Below, piece after piece: positions 1-6,085 of a stretch of 6,236 nucleotides of DNA (position 1 is the first letter of the stretch; each line of letters opens with the position of its first letter). Origin of the DNA: Saprospirales bacterium (GTDB lineage Bacteria; Bacteroidota; Bacteroidia; Chitinophagales; Saprospiraceae); the NCBI GenBank assembly GCA_024642645.1, contig JAHEAS010000223.1:1-6236 (forward strand), in the 5' to 3' direction. The position numbers were made by a program, and so were the translations under genes. The notes below the pieces were generated by a model. That model did no database searches. It was given only the letters and a program-made list of their open reading frames with translations, and was not told the DNA's origin.

Positions 1-1107
1 TTCACCAGCACCCAGCCCAGCATCGGTTTTGATTCGGTTACGCAAAAAGAAGTGCTGTATTTCGTTTCTGACCGCCCAGGCGGCAAGGGCAAACTTGACC
101 TTTTGTATTGTGAAATGGAAAAGGACAAATTCTTGGAGCCCAAGAACATGGAAGCCTTCAACACACCGGAGAATGATATTTCTCCGTTTTTTCATGTTGC
201 TTCGCAAACATTGTATTTCAGCTCAGATGGACGTGGCGGCCTTGGCGGTTATGATGTTTTTAGTACTAAAAGAGGTGAAACTTGGAGTGATGTGGGCAAC
301 GTAGGCAAGCCCGTGAACTCCAGCTACAACGACATTTACTACTCATTGGATGACAGTGCAAAAGGTGGATTCGTCTCATCGAACCGTCCGGGTTCTTTTT
401 ACCTCGACCCCAACAACAAGACTTGTTGCAACGATATTTACCGTATCATTTACGAAGATAAGCCCGAAAATCCTGAAGGGACGCCACCGCCACCAATTGC
501 CATTGAACCCAAACCTACACCTCCAACCTTTGAGAAACTGGAGGACTTTCTGCCATTAGCACTTTACTTCGATAACGACGAACCAGATAAGCGCACCAAT
601 CGCACTACCACAAAAAAGACGTACGAGGAAACCTTTGAAAAATATTACCCTCGCCGGAGCGACTATATCGAACAATACACCAAGCCCATCAAAAACGAGG
701 AGGAAGTGGATGAAGCCACGCTCAGAATCACCGACTTTTTTGAAGAATCCGTAAAAACGGGATTTGACCACCTTCGTCTTTTCAGCGAGATATTGTTGAA
801 ACGACTGGAAAAAGGGGAGCGGGTGGAAATCATCATCAAGGGCTATACCAGCCCCCGAGCTAAGTCGGATTACAATGACTTCCTCGCCCAACGCCGAATT
901 AGCAGCCTTCGAAACCAATTCGAGAGCTGGCGAGATGGTATTTTCCAACCTTATTTGAAATCGGGAAAATTGGTTATTTCGGAAGCGCCTTTTGGTGAGA
1001 CACAAGCCGCTTCCGGCATCAGTGACGACCTGTTCGATGAACGGAACTCTATTTATAGCGTTGGTGCCTCACGGGAACGTCGGGTGGAGATTATCGAAGT
1101 AAAATGA
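1..1107 (+). CDS. PD40 beta-propeller / OmpA-like C-terminal domain envelope protein (5'-partial)
   Basis: The reading frame is open from base 1, so the true start lies upstream; the GTG at 52 is internal. The visible part is 368 residues and ends at TGA 1105-1107. Residues about 18-150 contain three PD40-type blades: LYFVSDRPGG (19-28), LYFSSDGRGGLGGYDVF (71-87) and GFVSSNRPG (123-131). A proline-rich linker (about 157-176) leads to a divergent OmpA-like domain. That domain has a first strand LYFDNDEPD (188-196), a helical charged insert of about 75 residues, GYTSPRAKSDYN (281-292), LAQRRISSL (295-303) and a closing RERRVEI (358-364). In Bacteroidota such proteins usually have a signal peptide and TPRs before the propeller and sit in the periplasm or outer membrane; PorE of the type IX secretion system has this general plan. 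The Asp that normally contacts peptidoglycan in OmpA domains (GxTD) is Ser284 here, while the downstream Arg (R299) is kept. The family call is firm; a specific PorE or gliding role is not shown. Confidence 0.85.
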   Translation, partial: FTSTQPSIGFDSVTQKEVLYFVSDRPGGKGKLDLLYCEMEKDKFLEPKNMEAFNTPENDISPFFHVASQTLYFSSDGRGGLGGYDVFSTKRGETWSDVGNVGKPVNSSYNDIYYSLDDSAKGGFVSSNRPGSFYLDPNNKTCCNDIYRIIYEDKPENPEGTPPPPIAIEPKPTPPTFEKLEDFLPLALYFDNDEPDKRTNRTTTKKTYEETFEKYYPRRSDYIEQYTKPIKNEEEVDEATLRITDFFEESVKTGFDHLRLFSEILLKRLEKGERVEIIIKGYTSPRAKSDYNDFLAQRRISSLRNQFESWRDGIFQPYLKSGKLVISEAPFGETQAASGISDDLFDERNSIYSVGASRERRVEIIEVK

Positions 1108-1188
1108 TTGTAATCTTCGGGTTTTGAGTTCAAATTTCAAGTTGGGCACTAGCCCGTCGTAACTCCAAATCAATTTTATCGTTAATGT

Positions 1189-1213
1189 AAATTGCCAAGC
1201 AGTTTGGCGATTT
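1189..1213. other. Hairpin in the spacer after the OmpA-like gene
   Basis: The arms AAATTGCCAA (1189-1198) and TTGGCGATTT (1204-1213) pair over 10 bp with one G-U and a 5-base loop. It lies 82 bases after the upstream stop. No T-run follows on either strand, so it is not a textbook intrinsic terminator. It could be a 3' UTR structure or a weak or factor-dependent terminator. The rest of the 228-base spacer (1108-1335) is AT-rich and shows no gene or clear promoter motif. Confidence 0.4.
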
Positions 1214-1335
1214 CAGTGTTCAACAGTTCAAAAGAAATTAGTTGTAAAAGTGATAATTGGAAGGGTAATCTACTGATTGTCAACCTTGATGATTCAGGTC
1301 GCCACTGATTGTTCACTACCAAAATCGAGTTAAAC

Positions 1336-1914
1336 ATGATGAAGAAATTGATTTTCCCTTTTGCGCTCGCTGTCTTGTTTTTTGCTTGTAAAAACGACGC
1401 TAAAGATTCAAACTTCCAACAAGTAGAAGCCAATTCCCCTGCAATCCCAGCCGATGGTTCGCCTACAGACCAAATAATGGCGGCAGCTTTGGAAGAAACA
1501 GACTACTTGCAGCGTGTTCGCCAATCATTTGTGCCACTACAAGAGGAATACCGCAAGGCAAATGGCAAAGTCCCAGGCATTGGTGAGGTAACCATCTTCG
1601 TGGATGACAACTACACACTGCTCGTCGAAAACAAATTCAAAGGCAGCACCTACCAAACCAAAGTGAATTTGAAAAACCTGAACAATGCCCAAGGAGGGAT
1701 GGCCCTGGTGCCGGACAATGCTCCGGGCGAGTTTCCAGGCTTAAAGGTTTATGTAAAAGATGGTAAACCGGGTGTCGAATTGAGCAAGGATGGGAACGTT
1801 GTAAGAGAAGAGCGCCAGCTTGAAATATTTTTAGCCGACCGACCCGGTATAGAGCGGGTGACGCCAGCCATTTTACAGGCTTTGAATATTGCGAACGGGA
1901 ACATACCAGATTGA
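1336..1914 (+). CDS. Small predicted lipoprotein of unknown function
   Basis: I do not recognise this 192-residue protein as a named family. The start is placed at ATG 1336 (ATG 1339 is equally possible) because a lipoprotein signal follows at once: two Lys, a hydrophobic stretch (about 5-17) and a lipobox-like LFFAC with Cys18. A TTG at 1309 would add nine residues before the signal and is less likely. After Cys comes KNDAKD, a short polar and acidic tether that loosely recalls the surface-export signals of Bacteroidota lipoproteins, so the protein is probably anchored in the outer membrane. Residues 45-78 look helical. From about 84 to 165 the pattern suggests beta strands (VTIFVDDNYTLLVE, YQTKVNL, LKVYVKDGKPGVEL, QLEIFLADRP), and a final helix holds TPAILQALNIA (176-186). 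There are no Cys other than Cys18 and no catalytic motif. It appears to be a single-gene unit, followed by a strong terminator at 1928-1986. Confidence 0.75.
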   Translation: MMKKLIFPFALAVLFFACKNDAKDSNFQQVEANSPAIPADGSPTDQIMAAALEETDYLQRVRQSFVPLQEEYRKANGKVPGIGEVTIFVDDNYTLLVENKFKGSTYQTKVNLKNLNNAQGGMALVPDNAPGEFPGLKVYVKDGKPGVELSKDGNVVREERQLEIFLADRPGIERVTPAILQALNIANGNIPD

Positions 1915-1927
1915 ATTAATCCATAAG

Positions 1928-1986
1928 TCATTGGAGGCAAACGTTGAAAAGTAACTGGAAGGTGCCTCCAATGATTTCTTCTTTTT
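1928..1986 (+). terminator. Rho-independent terminator after the lipoprotein gene
   Basis: A perfect 12-bp inverted repeat, TCATTGGAGGCA (1928-1939) and TGCCTCCAATGA (1963-1974), encloses a 23-base loop and is followed by the pyrimidine tract TTTCTTCTTTTT (1975-1986). It begins 14 bases after the lipoprotein stop. It also lies just beyond the stop of the convergent cold-shock gene, but in that direction no U-rich tract follows the stem, so it should work mainly on the plus strand. The loop is longer than usual; inside it only a 3-bp GTT/AAC pairing is visible. Confidence 0.8.
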
Positions 1987-1988
1987 AT

Positions 1989-2438
1989 TTACAGCTTTAC
2001 CAACTGAACGTTTACCGCCACTGGTCCTTTCTGGCCTTTTTCTATTTCAAAAGTCACCTTGTCGTTTACTTTAATTGGCTCATCCAAGGAGTTGATGTGA
2101 ACGAAGATGCGCTCATCAGATTCCCGGTCAATAATAAACCCAAATCCTTTGTCGTCATCAAAATAGCTGACTTTGCCTTTGCGAATTGGGTCTTCTCTTT
2201 CCCGCTTGGGTACGCCTAGTTCAATATCTTCCTTTTTGACTTTTTTACGTTTGCTGAGGTCGGGCTTTTCGGAGGTGAGGTGGCCGTCTTCATCCACATA
2301 CATAATCATGTCTTCAAATGATTTGCCTTCTTCTTTGTCAGCTTTGCGTTGTTCACGTTTGTAAACTTTGTCTTGCTTTTTTTTGTGCTTCTTCTTTTCG
2401 TTTTCTTTCTTACTGTACGTCTCTCGTGATTTTGCCAT
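1989..2438 (-). CDS. Cold-shock domain protein with lysine-rich N-terminal extension
   Basis: This is a 149-residue protein starting at ATG 2438-2436 and ending at TAA 1991-1989. The C-terminal part (about 86-146) is a complete cold-shock domain: RKGKVSYFDDDKGFGFI carries RNP1 (KGFGFI, 97-102), IFVHI (111-115) is RNP2, and GQKGPVAVNV closes the barrel. Such domains bind single-stranded RNA or DNA and melt structure in mRNA in the cytoplasm. The protein is about twice the length of a classic CspA (about 70 residues). Its N-terminus (1-37) is very rich in Lys, Arg and Glu and should be disordered or helical, and a middle segment (FEDMIMYVDEDGHLTSEKPD, 41-60) links it to the domain. This long layout is widespread in Bacteroidota and is not a fusion peculiar to this genome. 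The gene stands alone, convergent with the lipoprotein gene and divergent from the DUF2911 gene. Cold induction is not shown by sequence. Confidence 0.92.
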   Translation of the reverse strand: MAKSRETYSKKENEKKKHKKKQDKVYKREQRKADKEEGKSFEDMIMYVDEDGHLTSEKPDLSKRKKVKKEDIELGVPKREREDPIRKGKVSYFDDDKGFGFIIDRESDERIFVHINSLDEPIKVNDKVTFEIEKGQKGPVAVNVQLVKL

Positions 2439-2469
2439 TTGAAATTTTTAATGATAAAACCGGGCAGAT

Positions 2470-2486
2470 TGAAAGGTCATCTTTCA
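2470..2486 (-). other. Small hairpin in the predicted 5' UTR of the cold-shock gene
   Basis: TGAAAG (2470-2475) and CTTTCA (2481-2486) form a perfect 6-bp stem with a 5-base loop. It falls between the candidate -7 element and the start codon, so it would sit near the 5' end of the message. Structured leaders are common on cold-shock mRNAs, but this stem is short and may be chance. Confidence 0.3.
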
Positions 2487-2504
2487 GCTATCTCCCGATT
2501 TCCG

Positions 2505-2512
2505 CAAAAATA
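2505..2512 (-). promoter_or_regulatory. Candidate Bacteroidota -7 element for the cold-shock gene
   Basis: Read on the minus strand, 2512-2505 is TATTTTTG, a full match to the Bacteroidota sigma-ABfr -7 consensus TAnnTTTG. It would start transcription near 2498 and give a leader of roughly 60 bases. No TTG is found at the expected -33 spacing; the nearest in the right orientation (2552-2550) is too far upstream. The call therefore rests on one element and on its position. Confidence 0.5.
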
Positions 2513-2597
2513 CGAAATCTGCTTCGGATTTTTAGTCGCATCACCCCCGCAACCCGCAACTATATTTCTAAATTGCCAAAATAATTAGCCCCAAGTG

Positions 2598-2685
2598 CAA
2601 CAATAATTGGTTAGACCCAAAAACAGGCTGCCACTTCTAGGAAATGAGATTGTCCTTTGACTAGTCAACAATATTCTTAGACCCA
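2598..2685. repeat. Two-copy imperfect direct repeat upstream of the DUF2911 gene
   Basis: The first copy (2598-2619) reads CAACAATA, 5 bases, TTAGACCCA. The second (2666-2685) reads CAACAATA, 3 bases, TTAGACCCA. The 17 outer bases are identical in both, and the copies start 68 bases apart. The flanks are not similar, so this is not a longer duplication. They lie 118 and 52 bases before the ATG at 2737 and could be paired protein-binding sites, but no regulator can be named. Confidence 0.5.
2657..2668. promoter_or_regulatory. 12-bp perfect palindrome, possible operator
   Basis: TTGACTAGTCAA is its own reverse complement. It lies in the 298-base gene-free region between the divergent cold-shock and DUF2911 genes, 68 bases before the DUF2911 start, and its last three bases overlap the second direct repeat. 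Short dyads here often bind dimeric regulators. It is too short to work as a terminator and has no T-run. Its TTGACT half resembles a sigma-70 -35 box, but no -10-like hexamer lies 16-18 bases downstream. The rest of 2439-2736 holds no gene that I can support. Confidence 0.4.
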
Positions 2686-2736
2686 GATATGCCAAGCTGA
2701 CTGATTTTCTTCAACCATGTAAAATTGTAAATAGTC

Positions 2737-3858
2737 ATGAAAAATTTGAACCTACTCCCTACGCTAGCCCTGATTCTAATAATGAATACGAGCCTTTTCT
2801 CACAACCGTTCCAAGTGCCAAATACGACCAACCCGCCACAAAGGGCAGGCATCACTATCGGCGTCACTGACATAGATATTCATTGGCATTCTCCAGGTGT
2901 CAAAGGCAGGGAGGGCAAAATCTGGGGTACCAATGTGGCCAATTTCGGATTCATCAACCTTGGGTTTGGCTCCGCAAAAGAATCACCTTGGCGGGCAGGT
3001 GCAGACGAGAATACCACCATGACATTCTCAACAGACGTTACAATTGAGGGCAAGAAATTGGCGGCTGGCAAATACGGGTTTGCGATTGCACTCTATCCGG
3101 ATTCCTGTGTGCTCGTTTTTTCTAGGAACTACTCTGGCTGGGGTACCTATTTTTACAGCCCTTCGGAAGATGCGCTTCGGGTGATGGTCCGTCAACAAAA
3201 AGACGTGCAGCGAAGCCGAGAGTGGTTGGCTTACACTTTTTCGGAACCAACCAATAATTCGGTGACCGTGGCACTTGAATGGGAGCATTGGCGGATACCC
3301 TTCAAAGTGGAGGTGGATTTTGTTTCCACAACATTGGCCTCCATTAAACGCCAAATGAGTGGTGGGTTGGGCTTCGACCCGCCAAGTCTCCAAGCTGCTG
3401 CGAAATGGTGTGTGGACAATGACGTGAACTACGAGGATGCCTTGTTTTGGATAAATAGTGCCACTGACCCTAACCTCGGCGGCGTACAGACTTTCACTGC
3501 GCTGTCTACCAAGTCGGCCATTTTGCGCAAGCAAGGAAAAACGAAAGAAGCCGAAGAGGCAAGGATGGCCGCTTTTGACAAAGCGACAGTCCTTGAATTG
3601 CACCAGTACGGAAGGCAATTAATCGCAGAAAAGAAATACAAGGACGCAGTGGCCATTTTTGAAAAAAACCATGAAAAATTTGGAGAAACATGGCCAGTCA
3701 ATGTGGGATTAGCAAGGGGTTACTCGGCCAACGGTGATTTGAAAAAAGCACTGGTTCATGCGAAGAAGGCAGTTGCCCAAGCGCCAGATGATTTGAACCG
3801 CAGTGCGTTACAGGATATGGTCAAAACTTTGGAAGTGGGCAAGGCAATTGCTCAGTAG
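2737..3858 (+). CDS. DUF2911 domain protein with signal peptide and C-terminal TPR-like region
   Basis: The protein has 373 residues, from ATG 2737 to TAG 3856-3858. Residues 1-23 form a signal peptide (MKN, hydrophobic core LLPTLALILIM, likely cleavage near LFSQ), so it should be periplasmic or exported. The DUF2911 domain spans about 40-190. Its family hallmarks are WHSPGVKGREGKIWG (50-64), PWRAGADENTTMTFS (85-99) and the strand-turn IEGKKLAAGKYGFAIAL (103-119). The domain is common in Bacteroidota and has no established biochemical role. A helical C-terminal half follows. Residues about 285-352 read as about two TPR-type units (LHQYGRQLIAEKKYKDAVAIF, then VNVGLARGYSANGDLKKALVHAKKAV), which usually mediate protein contacts. 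The start is supported by the signal peptide and the A-rich sequence around the ATG; no Shine-Dalgarno is evident. The mutase gene begins 62 bases downstream on the same strand with no terminator between, so cotranscription is possible. Confidence 0.9.
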   Translation: MKNLNLLPTLALILIMNTSLFSQPFQVPNTTNPPQRAGITIGVTDIDIHWHSPGVKGREGKIWGTNVANFGFINLGFGSAKESPWRAGADENTTMTFSTDVTIEGKKLAAGKYGFAIALYPDSCVLVFSRNYSGWGTYFYSPSEDALRVMVRQQKDVQRSREWLAYTFSEPTNNSVTVALEWEHWRIPFKVEVDFVSTTLASIKRQMSGGLGFDPPSLQAAAKWCVDNDVNYEDALFWINSATDPNLGGVQTFTALSTKSAILRKQGKTKEAEEARMAAFDKATVLELHQYGRQLIAEKKYKDAVAIFEKNHEKFGETWPVNVGLARGYSANGDLKKALVHAKKAVAQAPDDLNRSALQDMVKTLEVGKAIAQ

Positions 3859-3920
3859 GATTGGTTGATGCCGTGGATAGGTTTCCTAATTTTTGCCAAC
3901 TTTGTCCCAAAATCAATCAC

Positions 3921-5990
3921 ATGCCCAAGCCAGAAAATGCATTACACGTTACGCCGGAAGGTATTGAGATTCCAAGTGCTTTTGCTTCGCAAACACTTGA
4001 CCACCAGCGATTTGTAGCTGGCTTTGCTCCATTTCTTGGCGGACCTTACAGCACCATGTACCTCACCCGCCCTTGGACAGTACGGCAATATGCTGGCTTT
4101 TCTACCGCGGCTGATAGCAACGCTTTTTACCGTAGAAACTTGGCGCAAGGGCAAAAAGGCCTATCCGTTGCCTTTGATTTAGCCACTCACCGGGGCTACG
4201 ATAGTGATCATCCCCGTGTGCCTGGCGACGTGGGAATGGCCGGGGTAGCCATTGACTCGGTAGAGGATATGGAAATCCTCTTTGATAAAATACCGCTCGA
4301 TGAAATGTCCGTGTCCATGACCATGAATGGCGCAGTGATTCCGGTACTGGCTTTTTATATTGTGGCAGCAGAGGAGCAAGGTGTTCAGCCGGAGCAGCTC
4401 AGCGGCACTATCCAGAACGACATCCTCAAGGAGTTCATGGTGCGAAACACGTTCATCTACCCGCCTGCAGCCAGTATGCGCATCGTGGGCGATATTTTCA
4501 AATACACCGCCGCCCGGATGCCAAAGTTCAACAGCATCAGCATCAGCGGTTACCATATCCATGAAGCAGGCGGCCCTGCTGACATTGAGTTGGCTTACAC
4601 CCTCGCTGATGGATTGGAGTACCTGCGCACTGGTATCGCTGCCGGTTTGGACATTGACGATTTTGCACCTCGGCTTTCCTTCTTTTGGGCCATCGGCATG
4701 AACCATTTCATAGAAATCGCCAAGCTGCGTGCAGGACGTATTTTGTGGTCTAAAATTGTGAATCAGTTTGGCCCTAAGAACGAAAAATCATTGGCACTGC
4801 GCACCCACTGCCAAACCAGCGGTTGGAGTCTTACCGAGCAGGACCCCTTCAATAATGTGGCCCGCACAGCTATTGAGGCAATGGCCGCAGTGTTAGGTGG
4901 CACACAATCGTTGCACACCAATGCCCTCGACGAGGCCATTGCCCTTCCCACTGATTTTTCAGCGAAAATTGCCCGTGACACACAGCTTTTTATCCAAAAA
5001 GAAACCAGTGTTACAAAGGTGGTTGACCCGTGGGCAGGCAGTTATTACGTCGAATATTTGACGGAACAACTTTGTGAAAAAGCATGGGCACTAATAGAAG
5101 AGGTAGAATCGTTGGGAGGGATGTCCAAGGCCATTGAAGCTGGCCTTCCGAAGCTTCGAATTGAGGAGGCTGCTGCCAAAAAGCAGGCGAGGATTGATGC
5201 AGGCATTGACCAAATTGTAGGCGTCAATGTTTTTCAGGTGGAAGAGGATTCGCAATTGGACATTCTCAAAGTGGACAATACAGCTGTACGGGAGGGGCAG
5301 TTGACTTTGTTGGCAAAAATAAAATCAGAGCGGGAAGAAGCTGCTGTGCAAGCCGCATTGGAGGCTATTTATAACGGTGCAAAAAACGGAAACGAAAACC
5401 TCCTTGAATTGGCTGTAGTAGCTGCTCGTCATCGGGCAACTTTGGGTGAAATTAGTTACGCCATGGAACGGGCTTTTGGGCGATATGTGCCCACAACTCG
5501 CACCGTATCTGGTGTTTATTCAAAAGAAATCAAAATGGACGAGCGTTTCGCAATGGCCAGAAAAATGGCGGATGAATTCGCTGAAAAGGAAGGCAGGCGC
5601 CCACGCATCCTCGTCGCCAAACTAGGACAAGACGGCCACGACCGTGGTGCAAAAATCGTGGCTACTGGTTTCGCCGACGTAGGTTTCGACGTAGATATTG
5701 GTCCGCTGTTCCAAACCCCGGCAGAAGCAGCTAGGCAAGCTGCCGAAAACGATGTACATATTTTAGGCATCAGCAGTCTCGCCGCAGGACATCGGACACT
5801 CGTCCCTCAGACTATCGCTGAACTTGAAAAATTGGGTCGGCCTGATATTCTGGTAGTAGTAGGCGGAGTGGTACCGCAGCAGGATTATGATTTTCTATTT
5901 GAAAACGGGGTGACTGCAGTTTTCGGGCCGGGGACCAAGATAGCAGAAGCCGCCATCGGGGTTTTAGAAAAATTGAATGTCCGACCTTAA
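3921..5990 (+). CDS. scpA: Methylmalonyl-CoA mutase, large (catalytic) subunit
   Basis: This cytoplasmic adenosylcobalamin enzyme interconverts (R)-methylmalonyl-CoA and succinyl-CoA, linking propionate metabolism to the TCA cycle; the gene is also called mutB. With ATG 3921 the protein has 689 residues. The N-terminal (beta/alpha)8 barrel carries the substrate residues: Tyr57 in RQYAGFST, Arg175 in FMVRNTFIYPP and His212 in SISGYH. By a constant offset of 32 these match Tyr89, Arg207 and His244 of the Propionibacterium enzyme. Tyr and Arg here indicate methylmalonyl-CoA, since isobutyryl-CoA mutases have Phe and Gln. The C-terminal cobalamin domain (about 555-689) has DGHDRG with the cobalt-ligating His573, SSL (618-620) and the GG of VVVGGVVP. 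A TTG at 3861 would add 20 residues that do not resemble the family, so ATG is preferred. The chain is shorter at the N-terminus than heterodimeric large subunits (about 728 residues). No small-subunit gene, MeaB gene or cobalamin riboswitch is adjacent within the window. Confidence 0.97.
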   Translation: MPKPENALHVTPEGIEIPSAFASQTLDHQRFVAGFAPFLGGPYSTMYLTRPWTVRQYAGFSTAADSNAFYRRNLAQGQKGLSVAFDLATHRGYDSDHPRVPGDVGMAGVAIDSVEDMEILFDKIPLDEMSVSMTMNGAVIPVLAFYIVAAEEQGVQPEQLSGTIQNDILKEFMVRNTFIYPPAASMRIVGDIFKYTAARMPKFNSISISGYHIHEAGGPADIELAYTLADGLEYLRTGIAAGLDIDDFAPRLSFFWAIGMNHFIEIAKLRAGRILWSKIVNQFGPKNEKSLALRTHCQTSGWSLTEQDPFNNVARTAIEAMAAVLGGTQSLHTNALDEAIALPTDFSAKIARDTQLFIQKETSVTKVVDPWAGSYYVEYLTEQLCEKAWALIEEVESLGGMSKAIEAGLPKLRIEEAAAKKQARIDAGIDQIVGVNVFQVEEDSQLDILKVDNTAVREGQLTLLAKIKSEREEAAVQAALEAIYNGAKNGNENLLELAVVAARHRATLGEISYAMERAFGRYVPTTRTVSGVYSKEIKMDERFAMARKMADEFAEKEGRRPRILVAKLGQDGHDRGAKIVATGFADVGFDVDIGPLFQTPAEAARQAAENDVHILGISSLAAGHRTLVPQTIAELEKLGRPDILVVVGGVVPQQDYDFLFENGVTAVFGPGTKIAEAAIGVLEKLNVRP

Positions 5991-6015
5991 ACAGGTCTGA
6001 AAGTTAGACATGTTT
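5989..6015 (+). other. Hairpin overlapping the mutase stop codon
   Basis: AAACAGGTCT (5989-5998) and AGACATGTTT (6006-6015) pair over 10 positions with one mismatch and a 7-base loop. The 5' arm starts inside the TAA stop. It may protect the mRNA 3' end or help termination, but no T-run follows; the stronger terminator is 26 bases further on. Confidence 0.4.
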
Positions 6016-6040
6016 AGCAGTGAAAAGGTCTATAAAATTA

Positions 6041-6081
6041 TGGGCTGTGTTGGAGATAAAAACCAACACAGCCCAATATTT
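6041..6081. terminator. Strong, probably bidirectional terminator between the mutase and AIM24-family genes
   Basis: GGGCTGTGTTGG (6042-6053) and CCAACACAGCCC (6063-6074) form a perfect 12-bp stem, 13 bp with the flanking T-A pair, around a 9-base A-rich loop. On the plus strand it is followed by ATATTTT, and on the minus strand by ATAATTTTATA, so both sides have an A/T-rich tail. It begins 50 bases after the mutase stop and 10 bases beyond the stop of the convergent gene, which suits a shared terminator. Confidence 0.85.
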
Positions 6082-6085
6082 TCGG

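Noticed and set aside
556..1005. 149-codon frame on the minus strand inside the OmpA-like gene
   Set aside because: It lies wholly antisense to a well-supported domain, and its product has no recognisable motif or signal.
1944..2219. 91-codon plus-strand frame across the terminator and the cold-shock gene
   Set aside because: It starts inside the terminator loop and runs antisense to the cold-shock domain.
3028..3618. 196-codon minus-strand frame inside the DUF2911 gene
   Set aside because: It is opposite a gene with clear family motifs. Its product has an odd composition and no domain, and it overlaps two other equally meaningless frames.
3897..3904. CAACTTTG as a possible -7 promoter element for the mutase gene
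   Set aside because: It is one base off TAnnTTTG, has no TTG at -33 spacing and lies only 16 bases before the ATG; cotranscription with the upstream gene is just as likely.
3861..3920. TTG start that would extend the mutase by 20 residues
   Set aside because: The added residues, with two Cys and no family resemblance, look like translated spacer. ATG 3921 follows an A-rich stretch and leads straight into the conserved TPEGI segment.
3859..3920. Cobalamin riboswitch before the B12-dependent mutase
   Set aside because: The spacer is only 62 bases and shows none of the B12-box sequence or structure; such riboswitches need about 200 bases.
4179..4706. 175-codon minus-strand frame inside the mutase gene
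   Set aside because: It is antisense to the most conserved part of the mutase barrel; long shadow frames are expected there from codon bias.
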